DNA of 38,277 nucleotides from Streptacidiphilus pinicola (GCF_003258295.1 NZ_QKYN01000130.1:1-38277); one strand, 5' to 3'; numbered from the stretch's first letter, positions 17,695-25,960 are shown. Notes: generated from the sequence alone by a model not told the origin. A program made the numbers and translations.

Positions 17695-18561
17695 CTACCG
17701 ATCGTCGTTTGCGACCGTGGGCGCGTGGGGGTCGGGGGCCGGTCCGGTGTGGAAGATGGGCCAGCAGATCTCGGTGCGCCACTGGGCTGTGTCCGAGCTC
17801 TCGCGGCGTCCGACGGGGTAATACTCGCGAATAGGGCCGTCCACGGCCAGGGCGTGCTCAGCGACGTAGGCGCCCAGGGTCCCGTAGGCCAGGTCGATGT
17901 TCGAGTGCGGGCCGCGGTGCACGATCGTGGCAAGCTCCACCGCCGGAATGACCAGCGCGTCGACCCGGCCCATCGGGCGCAGCGGCCCGGTGCACGGCAC
18001 AAAGATCGTCGCCGGTCCGCGCTCGTGCGTGAACAGGTCGGTGCTGAAGATCCCACCCGCAGGTCCTTCGGAGGCGAGTCCCTGGGCGTCGAGCATGGCG
18101 TAGATCTCGCCGAGTGCGCCCTGGTACCAGGTCAGCGCCTCGGTGACATCGACGGTCTCGGTGATCGCGGCCGCGGGCGTGGTGGGGACGCTGCGGCGCC
18201 CGATGTCGGCGCGGGTGCCGCCCGGCGGGCGTGTGAGCAGGTCGCGCAGTGAGGTGACGGCGTTCTGGGCGTGGGTGAGCTGCTGTTCCATCTGGTTCAG
18301 GTGTGCGGCGATCAGGGTGTTGCGTGTTTCGAGGTCGGGGGCGGCCAGCACTTGCGCGACCTGCTCGACCGGCATGTCCAGGGCGCGGAAGCGGCGGATG
18401 ATCTGCGCGGTCGGGATCTGGGCGGTGGTGTAGTGCCGGTGGCCGGTGTGCCGGTCCACCTCGTTGGGCTCAAGCAGCCCCACGCGGTGGTAGTACCGCA
18501 GCGTCTTCACGCTCAGGTGCGTCGCGCGCGCGAAGTCCCCGATCGGCAGGGTGGCGTCCAT
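17695..18561 (-). CDS. MerR-family regulator with GyrI-like effector domain
   Basis: This 288-residue transcription regulator has an N-terminal MerR winged helix (about 1-75: LPIGDFARATHLSVKTLRYY, GLLEPNEVDRHTGHRHYTT), a dimerisation coiled coil (about 80-115), and a GyrI-like ligand domain (about 140-280), the BmrR layout that senses hydrophobic or cationic small molecules. ATG 18561 is preferred to GTG 18570: the predicted -10 (GACAGT) covers 18574-18569, so the transcript would begin at about the ATG, giving a leaderless message. The perfect operator in its promoter implies autoregulation. The SnoaL genes and esterase downstream on the other strand are its likely targets. Confidence 0.9.
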   Translation of the reverse strand: MDATLPIGDFARATHLSVKTLRYYHRVGLLEPNEVDRHTGHRHYTTAQIPTAQIIRRFRALDMPVEQVAQVLAAPDLETRNTLIAAHLNQMEQQLTHAQNAVTSLRDLLTRPPGGTRADIGRRSVPTTPAAAITETVDVTEALTWYQGALGEIYAMLDAQGLASEGPAGGIFSTDLFTHERGPATIFVPCTGPLRPMGRVDALVIPAVELATIVHRGPHSNIDLAYGTLGAYVAEHALAVDGPIREYYPVGRRESSDTAQWRTEICWPIFHTGPAPDPHAPTVANDDR

Positions 18562-18568
18562 ACCCGTC

Positions 18569-18599
18569 ACTGTCCCACCTCCCCTTGGGGGAGGTGCAC
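18569..18599 (-). promoter_or_regulatory. MerR autoregulatory promoter with 19-nt spacer and perfect dyad
   Basis: On the minus strand, -35 GTGCAC (18599-18594) is followed by exactly 19 nt and -10 GACAGT (18574-18569). Within it lies a perfect dyad: arms CACCTCCCC and GGGGAGGTG with a 3-nt centre (18576-18596). A 19-nt spacer with a central dyad is the hallmark of promoters untwisted by MerR proteins. Confidence 0.75.
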
Positions 18600-18614
18600 G
18601 GGCACGCGCGTGTG

Positions 18615-18645
18615 TTGCACCTCCCTGAAGGGCACCTCGCAGGCT
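18615..18645 (+). promoter_or_regulatory. MerR-type promoter of the first SnoaL gene
   Basis: -35 TTGCAC (18615-18620), 19 nt, -10 CAGGCT (18640-18645). The left half-site GCACCTCCC is identical to the regulator's own dyad; the right half is degenerate. The leader to the ATG would be about 40 nt. Confidence 0.7.
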
Positions 18646-18692
18646 TCTTTCGAGGCGGTCGACCGTGCCGCCGTCCTGGAAGGAGCACGTGC

Positions 18693-19058
18693 ATGACTGC
18701 CGTTGCGTCCCTGCCGCCCGTCGTCGCCGAGTACCTGGCGGCGGTCAACGCCTTCGACCTCGACCGGATGGTCGCCGCCTTCGCCGAGGACGCCTACGTC
18801 AACGACGCGCGCCGCGAGATCAGCGGTGTTGACGCCATCCGGCGCTGGGCCGAGAAGGAGATGATCGGCGACCACGTCACGATGGAGGTGCGCGAGGTCG
18901 TCGAGCACCACGGCGACACGATCGTTCGGTCCCGCTACGACGGCACCTACGACAAGACCCACCTGCCGGCCGAGCTGGTGATGTCGGACTACTTCAGCGT
19001 GCGCGACGGCAAGATCGTCAGCCTCGCCGTGATCCGCAACCAGCCATCGCCGTACTGA
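18693..19058 (+). CDS. SnoaL-like (NTF2-fold) protein
   Basis: This is a 121-residue single-domain NTF2/SnoaL-fold protein. Features include a start helix (VVAEYLAAVNAFDLDRMVAAFAED), the strand AYVNDARREISGVDAIRRWA and the C-terminal FSVRDGKIVSLAVIRNQPSPY, typical of small polyketide-cyclase-like or detoxifying enzymes. The active-site substrate cannot be inferred. ATG 18693 follows GGAAGGAGCACGTGC. It sits behind a MerR-type promoter and is followed 142 bp later by an HSL-type esterase on the same strand. Confidence 0.85.
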   Translation: MTAVASLPPVVAEYLAAVNAFDLDRMVAAFAEDAYVNDARREISGVDAIRRWAEKEMIGDHVTMEVREVVEHHGDTIVRSRYDGTYDKTHLPAELVMSDYFSVRDGKIVSLAVIRNQPSPY

Positions 19059-19200
19059 GCGATCCCGCACCTGACGTGCCCCGATATCGACCGCCCACGC
19101 CACAACCCACGGCGCATGCAGAGCTCCCCACCCTGTGTACGCCGCTCGGCCGCCTCCCGCTGGTCTCTCTGCCCCTCCCGTGGAAAGCGAGCACCACCGC

Positions 19201-20151
19201 GTGAACTACACCCTCGACCCGGAACTCGTCCCCCTCCTGGCCGCCCGCACCGAGCAGGCAGCTGGGGCACCCGCCCGCGAGCGCGGGGACTGGAAGTCGA
19301 TTCGCGAGGCCGGCAACCTCGGCCAGGCCGCCATGGCGGCCCTGGTCCCCCCGGTCACCGGGATCAAGACCGCTACCTACTTCGCCACGGCGCCCGACGG
19401 CGCCCGGATCGAACTGCGCTGGTACACCACCGGCGAGAGCACGGCGCCCGGCCCCGCCGTGGTCTACGCCCACGGCGGCGGCATGATCCTGGGCGACCTG
19501 GACGCCTACGACACCCTGCTCTCCTGGTACGTCGCCCACAGCCGGGTGCCGTTCCTGTCCGTCGGCTACCGCCTGGCCCCCGAGGCGACCGGCATCATGC
19601 TCGCCGGGGACGTCTTCGCCGGCCTGACCTGGCTCACTGACCACGCGCACGAACTGGCCGTGGACACCGGACGCATCGCGGTGATGGGCGACAGCGGCGG
19701 CGGCGCACCCGCCGCGGCCACCGCAATCTTGGCGCGGGACCGGCACATCCCCCTGGCTCGGCAGATCCTGGTCTATCCGATGCTCGATGACCGCAACCAG
19801 GGCCCCGACCCGGCCCGCGAACCCTTCCTGACCTGGACCTACGACGACAACTACACCGCCTGGAAGGTGGTGCTCGGCGACACGTTCGACACCGCGGATG
19901 TCTCCCCGATCGCCGCACCGGCCCGCCTGACCGACTTCACCGGACTGGCCCCGGCCTACATCGACACCGGTGACCTCGACATCTTCCGCGACGAGGACAT
20001 CGCCTACGCCGCGCGCCTGGCCGCCGCGGGCGTCCCCGTTGAACTGCACGTCCATCCCGGCGTCCCGCACGGATGGGACCGCCTCGCCCCCCGGTCCGGG
20101 GCCGCCCGACGCGCCTTCGCCGACCGGATCCGCACCCTGGCGGCCCTCTGA
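19201..20151 (+). CDS. HSL-family alpha/beta hydrolase (esterase)
   Basis: This 316-residue cytoplasmic esterase of the hormone-sensitive-lipase family has the oxyanion motif HGGG (91-94), nucleophile elbow GDSGGG (Ser165), Asp near 258 (DTGDLD) and His290 (PGVPHGWD). Such enzymes hydrolyse short-chain esters or acetylated xenobiotics. GTG 19201 begins the natural VNYTLDPELV; the in-frame ATG at 19135 adds an Arg/Pro-rich tail outside the family. It lies between two SnoaL-like genes, each with a MerR-type promoter, so it is probably cotranscribed with the first and induced by the same regulator. Confidence 0.88.
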   Translation: MNYTLDPELVPLLAARTEQAAGAPARERGDWKSIREAGNLGQAAMAALVPPVTGIKTATYFATAPDGARIELRWYTTGESTAPGPAVVYAHGGGMILGDLDAYDTLLSWYVAHSRVPFLSVGYRLAPEATGIMLAGDVFAGLTWLTDHAHELAVDTGRIAVMGDSGGGAPAAATAILARDRHIPLARQILVYPMLDDRNQGPDPAREPFLTWTYDDNYTAWKVVLGDTFDTADVSPIAAPARLTDFTGLAPAYIDTGDLDIFRDEDIAYAARLAAAGVPVELHVHPGVPHGWDRLAPRSGAARRAFADRIRTLAAL

Positions 20152-20220
20152 GTGGCCAACTTTTCGGGGAACCCCCCATGTCCAGCGCTGACGGCATGCC
20201 CTGGGCAGCGGAGCTACCCT

Positions 20221-20280
20221 GAGGGGAGATCCCCTCGCCGGGCTGGGTCTTGCACCTCCCCTGACGGCACGCCGCAGGGT
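20221..20280 (+). promoter_or_regulatory. MerR-type promoter of the second SnoaL gene
   Basis: -35 TTGCAC (20250-20255), 19 nt, -10 CAGGGT (20275-20280), with the half-site GCACCTCCCC as in the other two promoters. Fourteen bases upstream of the -35 there is another dyad, GAGGGGA / TCCCCTC around a 2-nt centre (20221-20236). The leader to the ATG is about 40 nt, as in the first SnoaL promoter. Confidence 0.7.
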
Positions 20281-20326
20281 TGTCCGTAGCGGCCGATCAG
20301 GGCCGCGAGATGAAGGGAGCAAGGTC

Positions 20327-20743
20327 ATGACGACGACCGAGCAGGACAAGGAAGCTATCATCGCCATCGTCCGCGAGATGGCGGACTCGATCACCGGCGC
20401 GCAGAGCACCCGGCACTGGGCATCCGACGTGCTGTGGTTCGACATCCCCCCGTTCGCGTCCAGGGGCGTCGCGCCGGCGCGCAAGTTGTTCGACGACACG
20501 TTCGCCAAATTCGAGTCCTGCAAGGTCGAGATCCTCGAACTGGACGCGAAGGTCAACGGGGACATGGGCATCGTCTGCACGGTGCAGAGCACGAACATCG
20601 TGCTCAAGAACGGCTCCACCAGGCACGTCATGGCCCGGCAGACCGACTGCTTCGAACGGGGCGAGAACGGCTGGGAACTGATCCACCAGCACGCGTCCGT
20701 CCCGGCAGGCGGCGAGTGGGACGGCAAGATCACCACGGCGTAG
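20327..20743 (+). CDS. SnoaL-like / DUF4440-type NTF2-fold protein
   Basis: This 138-residue NTF2-fold protein begins with a charged helix (TEQDKEAIIAIVREMADSIT). The pocket strand VLWFDIPPFASRGVAPARKL follows, and the C-terminal strands include RQTDCFERGENGWELIHQHA, which is the SnoaL_3 pattern. It is not a close copy of the first SnoaL gene. ATG 20327 follows AAGGGAGCAAGG. The function is unknown; position and promoter place it in the MerR regulon. A LexA C-terminal relic starts right after its stop codon. Confidence 0.85.
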   Translation: MTTTEQDKEAIIAIVREMADSITGAQSTRHWASDVLWFDIPPFASRGVAPARKLFDDTFAKFESCKVEILELDAKVNGDMGIVCTVQSTNIVLKNGSTRHVMARQTDCFERGENGWELIHQHASVPAGGEWDGKITTA

Positions 20744-20749
20744 GGCCGG

Positions 20750-20971
20750 ATCCTCGACGGCGACACCGTCGCCTTCCGCGCCGCCCAGGCCGCCGACCAT
20801 GGCGACATCATCCCAGCCCTGGTCGACGAGACCGAAGCCACCGTCAAGCATCTCCACCACGGAAGTCGGGGCGGCTCCTGGCTCAGCCGGCCAACGACGC
20901 CTACCAACCCCATCCCAGCGAAGGACACCAGGATCCTCGGCACGGTCATCGCCGTGCTCAGGCGGGTGTAG
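20750..20971 (+). pseudogene. LexA/S24 repressor C-terminal relic
   Basis: Immediately after the SnoaL stop, the plus strand reads ILDGDTVAFRAAQAADHGDI, then PALVDETEATVKHLHH and finally ILGTVIAVLRRV before a TAG. This is the end of LexA-type repressors: the DGD strand, the catalytic Lys in EATVK and the conserved last strand. The DNA-binding half and the catalytic Ser are absent. A short stretch between (PANDAYQP) is in another frame, so two small indels have accumulated. It cannot encode a working repressor. Confidence 0.8.
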
Positions 20972-21184
20972 CGGCCAGCGAGCGGTGTTTTCGAGGCCGC
21001 GTCCGGCGTCAGCCCGGTTCGCGAAGGAGCAGTCTCGGGGGAGTCGCCCTCAATCGTGCACTTCATTGCGGGGCGACTCGACCGCAGCCACCCCTCGCTC
21101 GACCTCCGGCGTCACTGGGTCTGCGGGTTGCCCTGCGCTGCCATGCCCGCAAGGTGTCTGGCATCGGCACCCCACCCGAACCCG
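20972..21184. other. No gene seen
   Basis: This is the gap between the LexA relic and a convergent small membrane gene. I see no supported feature. Confidence 0.3.
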
Positions 21185-21538
21185 CTACTGCCCAGCCGGA
21201 GTGGTGAAGATGTTGACGAGCGAGGCCACGGCGAGGACCGGGGGCAGGAAGGCCACGAGGAGGCGCCCGTTGCGGGGCGTCCAGTAGGCGGGAAACCACT
21301 GAAGCACCCCGGTGACCGCCGCGGCGGCGATCAGCCACTCGGACCGGGTGAGCGCCGCGAACGTGTTGGGGCAGTCAGCCGCCGAGTTGCACGGGTCAGT
21401 GGACATCACCGAGAACATCCAGAAGAACACAGCGATCGGAACCAGGACTCCGGTGACGACCGTGGAGATGATCGGCTCCTGCCACCACTCCGCGGTCCGG
21501 CGGGCAGTGCTTGCACCGTGTGCGGCTGTCTCGTTCAC
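21185..21538 (-). CDS. Small membrane protein, three TM segments, unknown
   Basis: This is a 117-residue hypothetical membrane protein with hydrophobic segments at about 25-45 (IISTVVTGVLVPIAVFFWMF), 71-88 (LIAAAAVTGVLQWFPAY) and 92-112 (LLVAFLPPVLAVASLVNIF). Two cysteines in the first outer loop (DPCNSAADCP) could form a disulfide. GTG 21538 begins the natural NETAAHG sequence; a TTG at 21589 is also in frame. I do not recognise the family, and it has no partner gene on its strand. Confidence 0.65.
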   Translation of the reverse strand: MNETAAHGASTARRTAEWWQEPIISTVVTGVLVPIAVFFWMFSVMSTDPCNSAADCPNTFAALTRSEWLIAAAAVTGVLQWFPAYWTPRNGRLLVAFLPPVLAVASLVNIFTTPAGQ

Positions 21539-21961
21539 CCCACGATTCTCGCTGGCTGCGGGCGCGAGAACATCCGTATCCCTACTCAATTCCCGTGGGT
21601 GGTGTGACAGGTGTGCCGTGCGGAACGGCTTGGTTCAGATCCGATTAACGCGGCGAAAATCGGGTTGCCGTTCCCGCGCGGAGGCCGAACGATTGCGCCT
21701 TGTGACGACTGGTGCTCACCGCAGGGCCAGTGGATCAACGGTCAACTGCTCAAGAGCAACGGCGGTCTCGCCGGCTGACGAGCTATCACGCGGCCTCCTG
21801 CCGCTCCACGAGGACACCGTTCCCGAGAGCTGGCTCCCGCCCGCACGAGCGGGACCACGTGGGGGAGTGGCGCGGTATCGGTGGGAGTTGGTAGTTTCCG
21901 GCGCGCCGTGCGCATGCGGACCGGGTTCTGCGTGCGCGACCGATCTGGCCGTGGGGTGGGC
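21539..21961. other. Divergent intergenic region
   Basis: This is about 420 bp between the small membrane gene (minus) and the DNRLRE gene (plus). It includes a less GC-rich stretch near 21620-21660 that may hold promoters. No gene is supported. Confidence 0.35.
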
Positions 21962-23371
21962 ATGCGGGCGACGTCCCGAACTAACAAGGCGGACGGCTTC
22001 GAGGCGGAGGTCGACGAGCCGAACGGCGGTGCGCTGCCCAGGGGCAGGTACGCCGCGATGGTGGCGGGGCTGTCGTGGTGGCAGGCCGGCCTGGTGCTGG
22101 TGCCGTTGGCGCTGATCCCGCTGGGCGGGGCGATCGGCGGCTTCTTCGGCGGCATGGCCGCGGCGACGAACGCGGCGCTGGCCAGGCGCAACCAGTTCGG
22201 TTCCGCGATCACCGCGCTGGCGATGAGCACTGTCGCCCTGTTCGCCTACGGCCTCTACTTCATCATCGCCGGCTCGCTGCTGTCGTGGTTCACCTCGGGC
22301 TCGCACCCGTCCGCGTCTCCGGGCGGTTCGGTCCTCGCCACCACTGCGCCCGCGCCCGCACCCTACCGGTCCCCGCCGCCCGAGCAGCAGTGGAAGCCCG
22401 TGCCCCCGGGCGTGGTCGTCGACCAGCCGAGCGTCATCAACGCAACCGGAGCGGCACTGGCCTGGCCCGCCTACGTGAACACCACCGGGAGCGCCGCCTA
22501 CGACGTGGCCAGGTACGAGGTGTACCGCAACGGACTCAACCAGGACCTGAGCCAATCGCCCGGCCACCTGATCGGCGTCGTGAACGGCGACCAGACCTCG
22601 TTCCTCGACTCCGGCGCGCCCACCCGGACGGGCCCGCACGACGGGCTCTACACCTACCTGATCGGGGTGCGCACCAAGGGCGGGCGGTTCATCCAGGGCA
22701 CGCCGCTGCTGGTGCAGTTGCCGATGCCGGGCCGGACGGAGGTCGCGCTGCCGGCCCTCGTCGCCGACACCATCGGCTCCGGCATGCCGAACAGCGCCGC
22801 GGACGCGGTCATCAAGAAGGATTCGACGCCACACCTGGAGCTCGGCCCGGACGAGGACATGGGGCTGGGCAACACCCGCCTGGTCTTCGGCTTCGGGCCG
22901 CTCGCCATGCTGCCCAAAGGCGCGGACGTGGTCGAGGCGCACCTGAGCCTTTGGCGCAGCAGCGGCGGGAACTACCCGGACCAGGACACGCTGTACGCGC
23001 TGCACCGCTCCTTCACCGGCGCACAGGTGACATGGAACCGGGCGGCGGCAGGCCGGCCGTGGTCGCGACCGGGAGGGGACTACGGGGCGCCCACCGGGCA
23101 CCTCGCCCAGGAGGTGGGTGGGGCGTTCGACCGCACCGACTTCGACGCGACCGGGGCGGTACGCGGCTGGGTGGGCGACCCGGCGTCCGAGCACGGGCTG
23201 CTGTTGAAGGCCGACGTCGAGTCGGTGCGTACGGCCCCGCTGCTCGGCGGGTGGTACGTGCCGGTCGGTGGCGCGCCGCCGACGAATCCGGTGACGGAGG
23301 CCCCGGAGCTGTTCATCACCTACGCAGGCACCATGCAGCCCGTGACGGCGTCCGCGTCGCCGTCGCCGTGA
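21962..23371 (+). CDS. Membrane-anchored DNRLRE-domain protein
   Basis: This is a 469-residue protein. After a cytoplasmic start come two or three hydrophobic segments (LVLVPLALIPLGGAIGGFFGG; ALFAYGLYFIIAGSLLSWF), then a Ser/Pro linker, then a fibronectin-III-like stretch (AAYDVARYEVYRNGLNQDLS) and a C-terminal DNRLRE-type beta domain of about 160 residues (DAVIKKDSTPHLELG; ADVVEAHLSLWRSS; VTWNRAAAGRPW; GLLLKADVES). DNRLRE domains are found on large surface or secreted proteins; here the domain is tied to the membrane, presumably displayed outside. ATG 21962 follows a GTGGGG stretch; GTG 21881 is an alternative. The role is unknown. Confidence 0.78.
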   Translation: MRATSRTNKADGFEAEVDEPNGGALPRGRYAAMVAGLSWWQAGLVLVPLALIPLGGAIGGFFGGMAAATNAALARRNQFGSAITALAMSTVALFAYGLYFIIAGSLLSWFTSGSHPSASPGGSVLATTAPAPAPYRSPPPEQQWKPVPPGVVVDQPSVINATGAALAWPAYVNTTGSAAYDVARYEVYRNGLNQDLSQSPGHLIGVVNGDQTSFLDSGAPTRTGPHDGLYTYLIGVRTKGGRFIQGTPLLVQLPMPGRTEVALPALVADTIGSGMPNSAADAVIKKDSTPHLELGPDEDMGLGNTRLVFGFGPLAMLPKGADVVEAHLSLWRSSGGNYPDQDTLYALHRSFTGAQVTWNRAAAGRPWSRPGGDYGAPTGHLAQEVGGAFDRTDFDATGAVRGWVGDPASEHGLLLKADVESVRTAPLLGGWYVPVGGAPPTNPVTEAPELFITYAGTMQPVTASASPSP

Positions 23372-23619
23372 CGGCTCGTCGCCGTGACCGTGGGGTGGCG
23401 GCGAGTCAGGACAGGAGCAGGACGGCACCGGCGACGGCCATGACGGCGGCGACGGCGCCGTTGACGCCGTAGGAGGTCTTGGAACACGCGCGTGTCGCAG
23501 TGGTGCACGAGCTTTCCGTTGATCCATTGGTACGGCTGCACGAGTAGAGGGTCTTTTCAGCATTCCGACCAGTCAGTATGTTGCCTTTTGCACTCCCGTC
23601 GACTTGTGGAGGGACCCCC
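23372..23619. other. Intergenic; possible C-terminal membrane fragment on minus strand
   Basis: The minus strand holds two abutting pieces in different frames (VQPYQWINGKLVHHCDTRV, then YGVNGAVAAVMAVAGAVLLL before a stop at 23406), which could be one broken small membrane protein. CCGACCAGTCAGTATGTT at about 23566 resembles a TetR-type half-site pair but is unproven. Confidence 0.3.
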
Positions 23620-24800
23620 ATGGCAGGCTCCGCTGTTCCCGCACCCGTGCCCGCACCGCGCATCGAGGGCCACTGCGACGAGCGTTTCGCCGCCGTCAAG
23701 GAAGCGTTCCAGGCCAACTTTGCGGAGCGTCAGGAGTAGGGCGCGGCGGTGACCGTGCAGGTCGGCGGCGAGGTCGTGGTGGACCTGTGGGGCGGGTGGG
23801 CGGACGGCGCGGGCACGCGTCCGTGGACGCGGGACACAGTGGTCAACGTCTGGTCGACCACCAAGGGGCCGACGGCCCTGTGCGCACATCTGCTGGCCGA
23901 CCGGGGTCTGCTGGATCTGGACGCGCCAGTCGCCCAGTACGGCCGGAGTTCGCGGCGAGCGGGAAGTCGGAGGTGCTGGTGCGTCATCTCCTGTCGCACC
24001 GAGCCGGCCTGGCCGGACTGCGGGAACCCCACAGCGCGGCGGACCTGTACGACTGGGAGCTGACCACGGCGCGGCTGGCATCCATGGAGCCGTGGTGGGA
24101 GCCCGGGACGGTGTCCGGCTACCACGCCCTGACCTACGGTCACCTGATCGGCGAGGTGATCCGGCGCGTATCCGGCCTCATGCCGGGCGAGTTCCTGGAG
24201 CAGGAGATCACCGGCCCGCTCGGCATCGATTTCACCATCGGCCTGCCGGACAAGGAGAGCGATCGGGCAGCCGAGCTCGTGCCCGCGCAGGTGACGGCGG
24301 ACAGCGCCGCGCTGCTCGCCCAACTGCCAGCGGTCGCCCTGGCGGCCGTGGGCAACCCCGCGGTTGGCGCCCGCGAGGCCAACACCCCACAGTGGCGGCG
24401 GGCCGAGATCCCGGCCGCGAACGGCCACGGCACGGCGCGCGCGGTGTGCGCCCTGTACGGCATCCTCGCCCGCGGCGGCCGCCACGGTGACCGCCGAATC
24501 CTCTCCGCCGAAGCGGCGGAGCGCGTCCGCGAGGGTCAGGGCGCCTGCCGCGACCTGGTGCTGGGCCCGGGCTTCCCCCACGACACCGAGGTCGGTCTGG
24601 GCCTCTGGCTCAGCGGCCGCAACGCCTCCTACGGCCCTAACCCCCGCGCGTTCGGCCACGACGGTTTCGGCGGCTCCTGCGGCCTGGCCGACCCGGAGTC
24701 AGACCTCAGCCTCGGCTACGTCATGAACCGCATGGGTCCGCACATCGCGGACGACCCGAGGAAGATGGCCCTGATCGAGGCGGTCCACACGGCCTTGTGA
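23620..24800 (+). pseudogene. EstB-like beta-lactamase-fold esterase, disabled by stop and frameshift
   Basis: This is a class C beta-lactamase-family carboxylesterase with two lesions. ATG 23620 follows GGAGGGA and reads IEGHCDERFAAVKEAFQANF to an in-frame TAG at 23737, where relatives have a Leu codon (ELGAAV). The frame then continues with [18 protein letters not shown] and the SxxK nucleophile STTK. At about 23940 one base is missing (the QYWPEF region), and the rest runs in another frame ([33 protein letters not shown]) to 24800. All catalytic motifs survive, which points to recent inactivation. Confidence 0.85.
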
Positions 24801-24921
24801 ACCGCGGCCTCCCGTCACTACGTAGCTGGGCGGAGCTGCTCGCGGAGGCTGAGGCGCGGGCCGCGGAGCCTGAGGGGACGCCCTGGGGCAGCCGATCCGC
24901 CGAAGAGTAGCCCGCAGGTCA

Positions 24922-25298
24922 GTGCTCCCCGGCATCGACAGCAAGCGGGATGCCGATGGGACGGCTGATGCGTTCTTCACGGTGGTCAAGGACCTTGCCG
25001 TGGTGAACCCGGTGCGCGGGGCACGGCTGCTTCGTTCCCTGACCGCTGATCCCATCCTCAGCATCCGAGACCGCAAACTGGCGGCGGAGGCGCTGGCGGT
25101 TTTGGCCCCGGAGAGCGGCGCCCGACGGTCCGAGTCCTCGCCGAAGACCCCGACGAGGACTCCCGCGGCGACCGGACACTGGCCGCGTGGACGCTGCTCG
25201 AGGTAGCCAAGAACCTGACCGCAGTGTCCGCGGATCGAGGGCGCTCGTTTCCCGGAACATCGGGATTGGAAGCATGCTGCGCCGGCACCGTGATCTGA
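24922..25298 (+). pseudogene. Helical-repeat (HEAT/ARM-like) fragment with frameshift
   Basis: The first part (ADAFFTVVKDLAVVNPVRGA, RDRKLAAEALAVLAPES) and the second (VRVLAEDPDEDSRGDRTLAA, WTLLEVAKNL) are successive helix pairs of one repeat-type protein, but the frame changes near 25120. The reading stops at 25298. The piece could be the C-terminal helical repeats of a larger sensor protein. No N-terminal domain remains. A 37-codon frame before it (GTG 24798 to 24911, WAELLAEAEARAAEPEG) may be another relic. Confidence 0.5.
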
Positions 25299-25372
25299 TC
25301 AGGCGTCGACACGCTCGCGCGAGAGCCCGGCGCCGGCCGGGCGGCCACCCTGGGCCCGTACGCCCAGTCGGC

Positions 25373-25951
25373 CTAGAGCTTGCGAAGTCCGCTGAGCACC
25401 CTTTCGAGCAGTGTCACATCTGGCGTTCCGTCGGAATCGCCCCCGGGGGCGGGCTGGTGGATCGCGACGAGGCCGGACTCGGCCAGGTCCGCGACAAGGA
25501 TGCGGGCCACGCCGAGTGGTATCGACAGCAGCGCCGAGATCTCGGCCACCGACTTGACGGTGGTGCACAGGCTGCAGATGAGCTGGTGCTCGGGCAGCAG
25601 CGAACCGTTCCGCTCCGGGGCGGCGGCGGTCGACACCAGCGCCTCGATGGCGAGTTGGTAGCTCGGACGGCTCCGGCCACCGGTCATCGCGTAGGGGCGG
25701 ATGAGCGACTGCTCCTCCGACTCCTCCTCGACCGGCGCCTGCGGGCGACCGCCGGGCGAAGCCGACCGGAGCTGCCACGCCTGCAACTGCTGATCCCGCC
25801 AGTAGCTGGACAGCTCAGCTTGGGACGTCTGGCGGTCACCGGCGTGCGCGGGAGCCGGGGTATACCCGTCGGCCGGACCGCCGAACGCGACACGGCCAGT
25901 TCCCCTTAAAGCAGCGCCGTGCCAGCCGCTCTGATCCTCCGGCAGAGCCAA
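25373..25951 (-). CDS. DUF742 protein (conservon CvnC-like)
   Basis: This is a 192-residue protein. The first 80 residues are low-complexity Gln/Pro/Arg-rich, then the DUF742 winged-helix-like domain follows (LIRPYAMTGGRSRPSYQLAI, EHQLICSLCTTVKSVAEISA, LLSIPLGVARILVADLAESG, ending VTLLERVLSGLRKL). In Streptomyces conservons this protein partners a roadblock protein and a small GTPase next to a sensor kinase. It uses a TTG start at 25951, set by GAGGAGG five bases upstream. Nine bases before that start a decayed roadblock gene ends, so the operon order is kept although the partner is broken and no GTPase follows. Confidence 0.87.
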   Translation of the reverse strand: MALPEDQSGWHGAALRGTGRVAFGGPADGYTPAPAHAGDRQTSQAELSSYWRDQQLQAWQLRSASPGGRPQAPVEEESEEQSLIRPYAMTGGRSRPSYQLAIEALVSTAAAPERNGSLLPEHQLICSLCTTVKSVAEISALLSIPLGVARILVADLAESGLVAIHQPAPGGDSDGTPDVTLLERVLSGLRKL

Positions 25952-25960
25952 GGTTCCTCC

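Noticed and set aside
19018-21066. 682-codon minus-strand frame
   Set aside because: It is antisense to the esterase and the second SnoaL gene, which have clear motifs and ribosome sites.
21716-23563. 615-codon minus-strand frame
   Set aside because: It is antisense to the DNRLRE gene; Arg/His-rich shadow composition.
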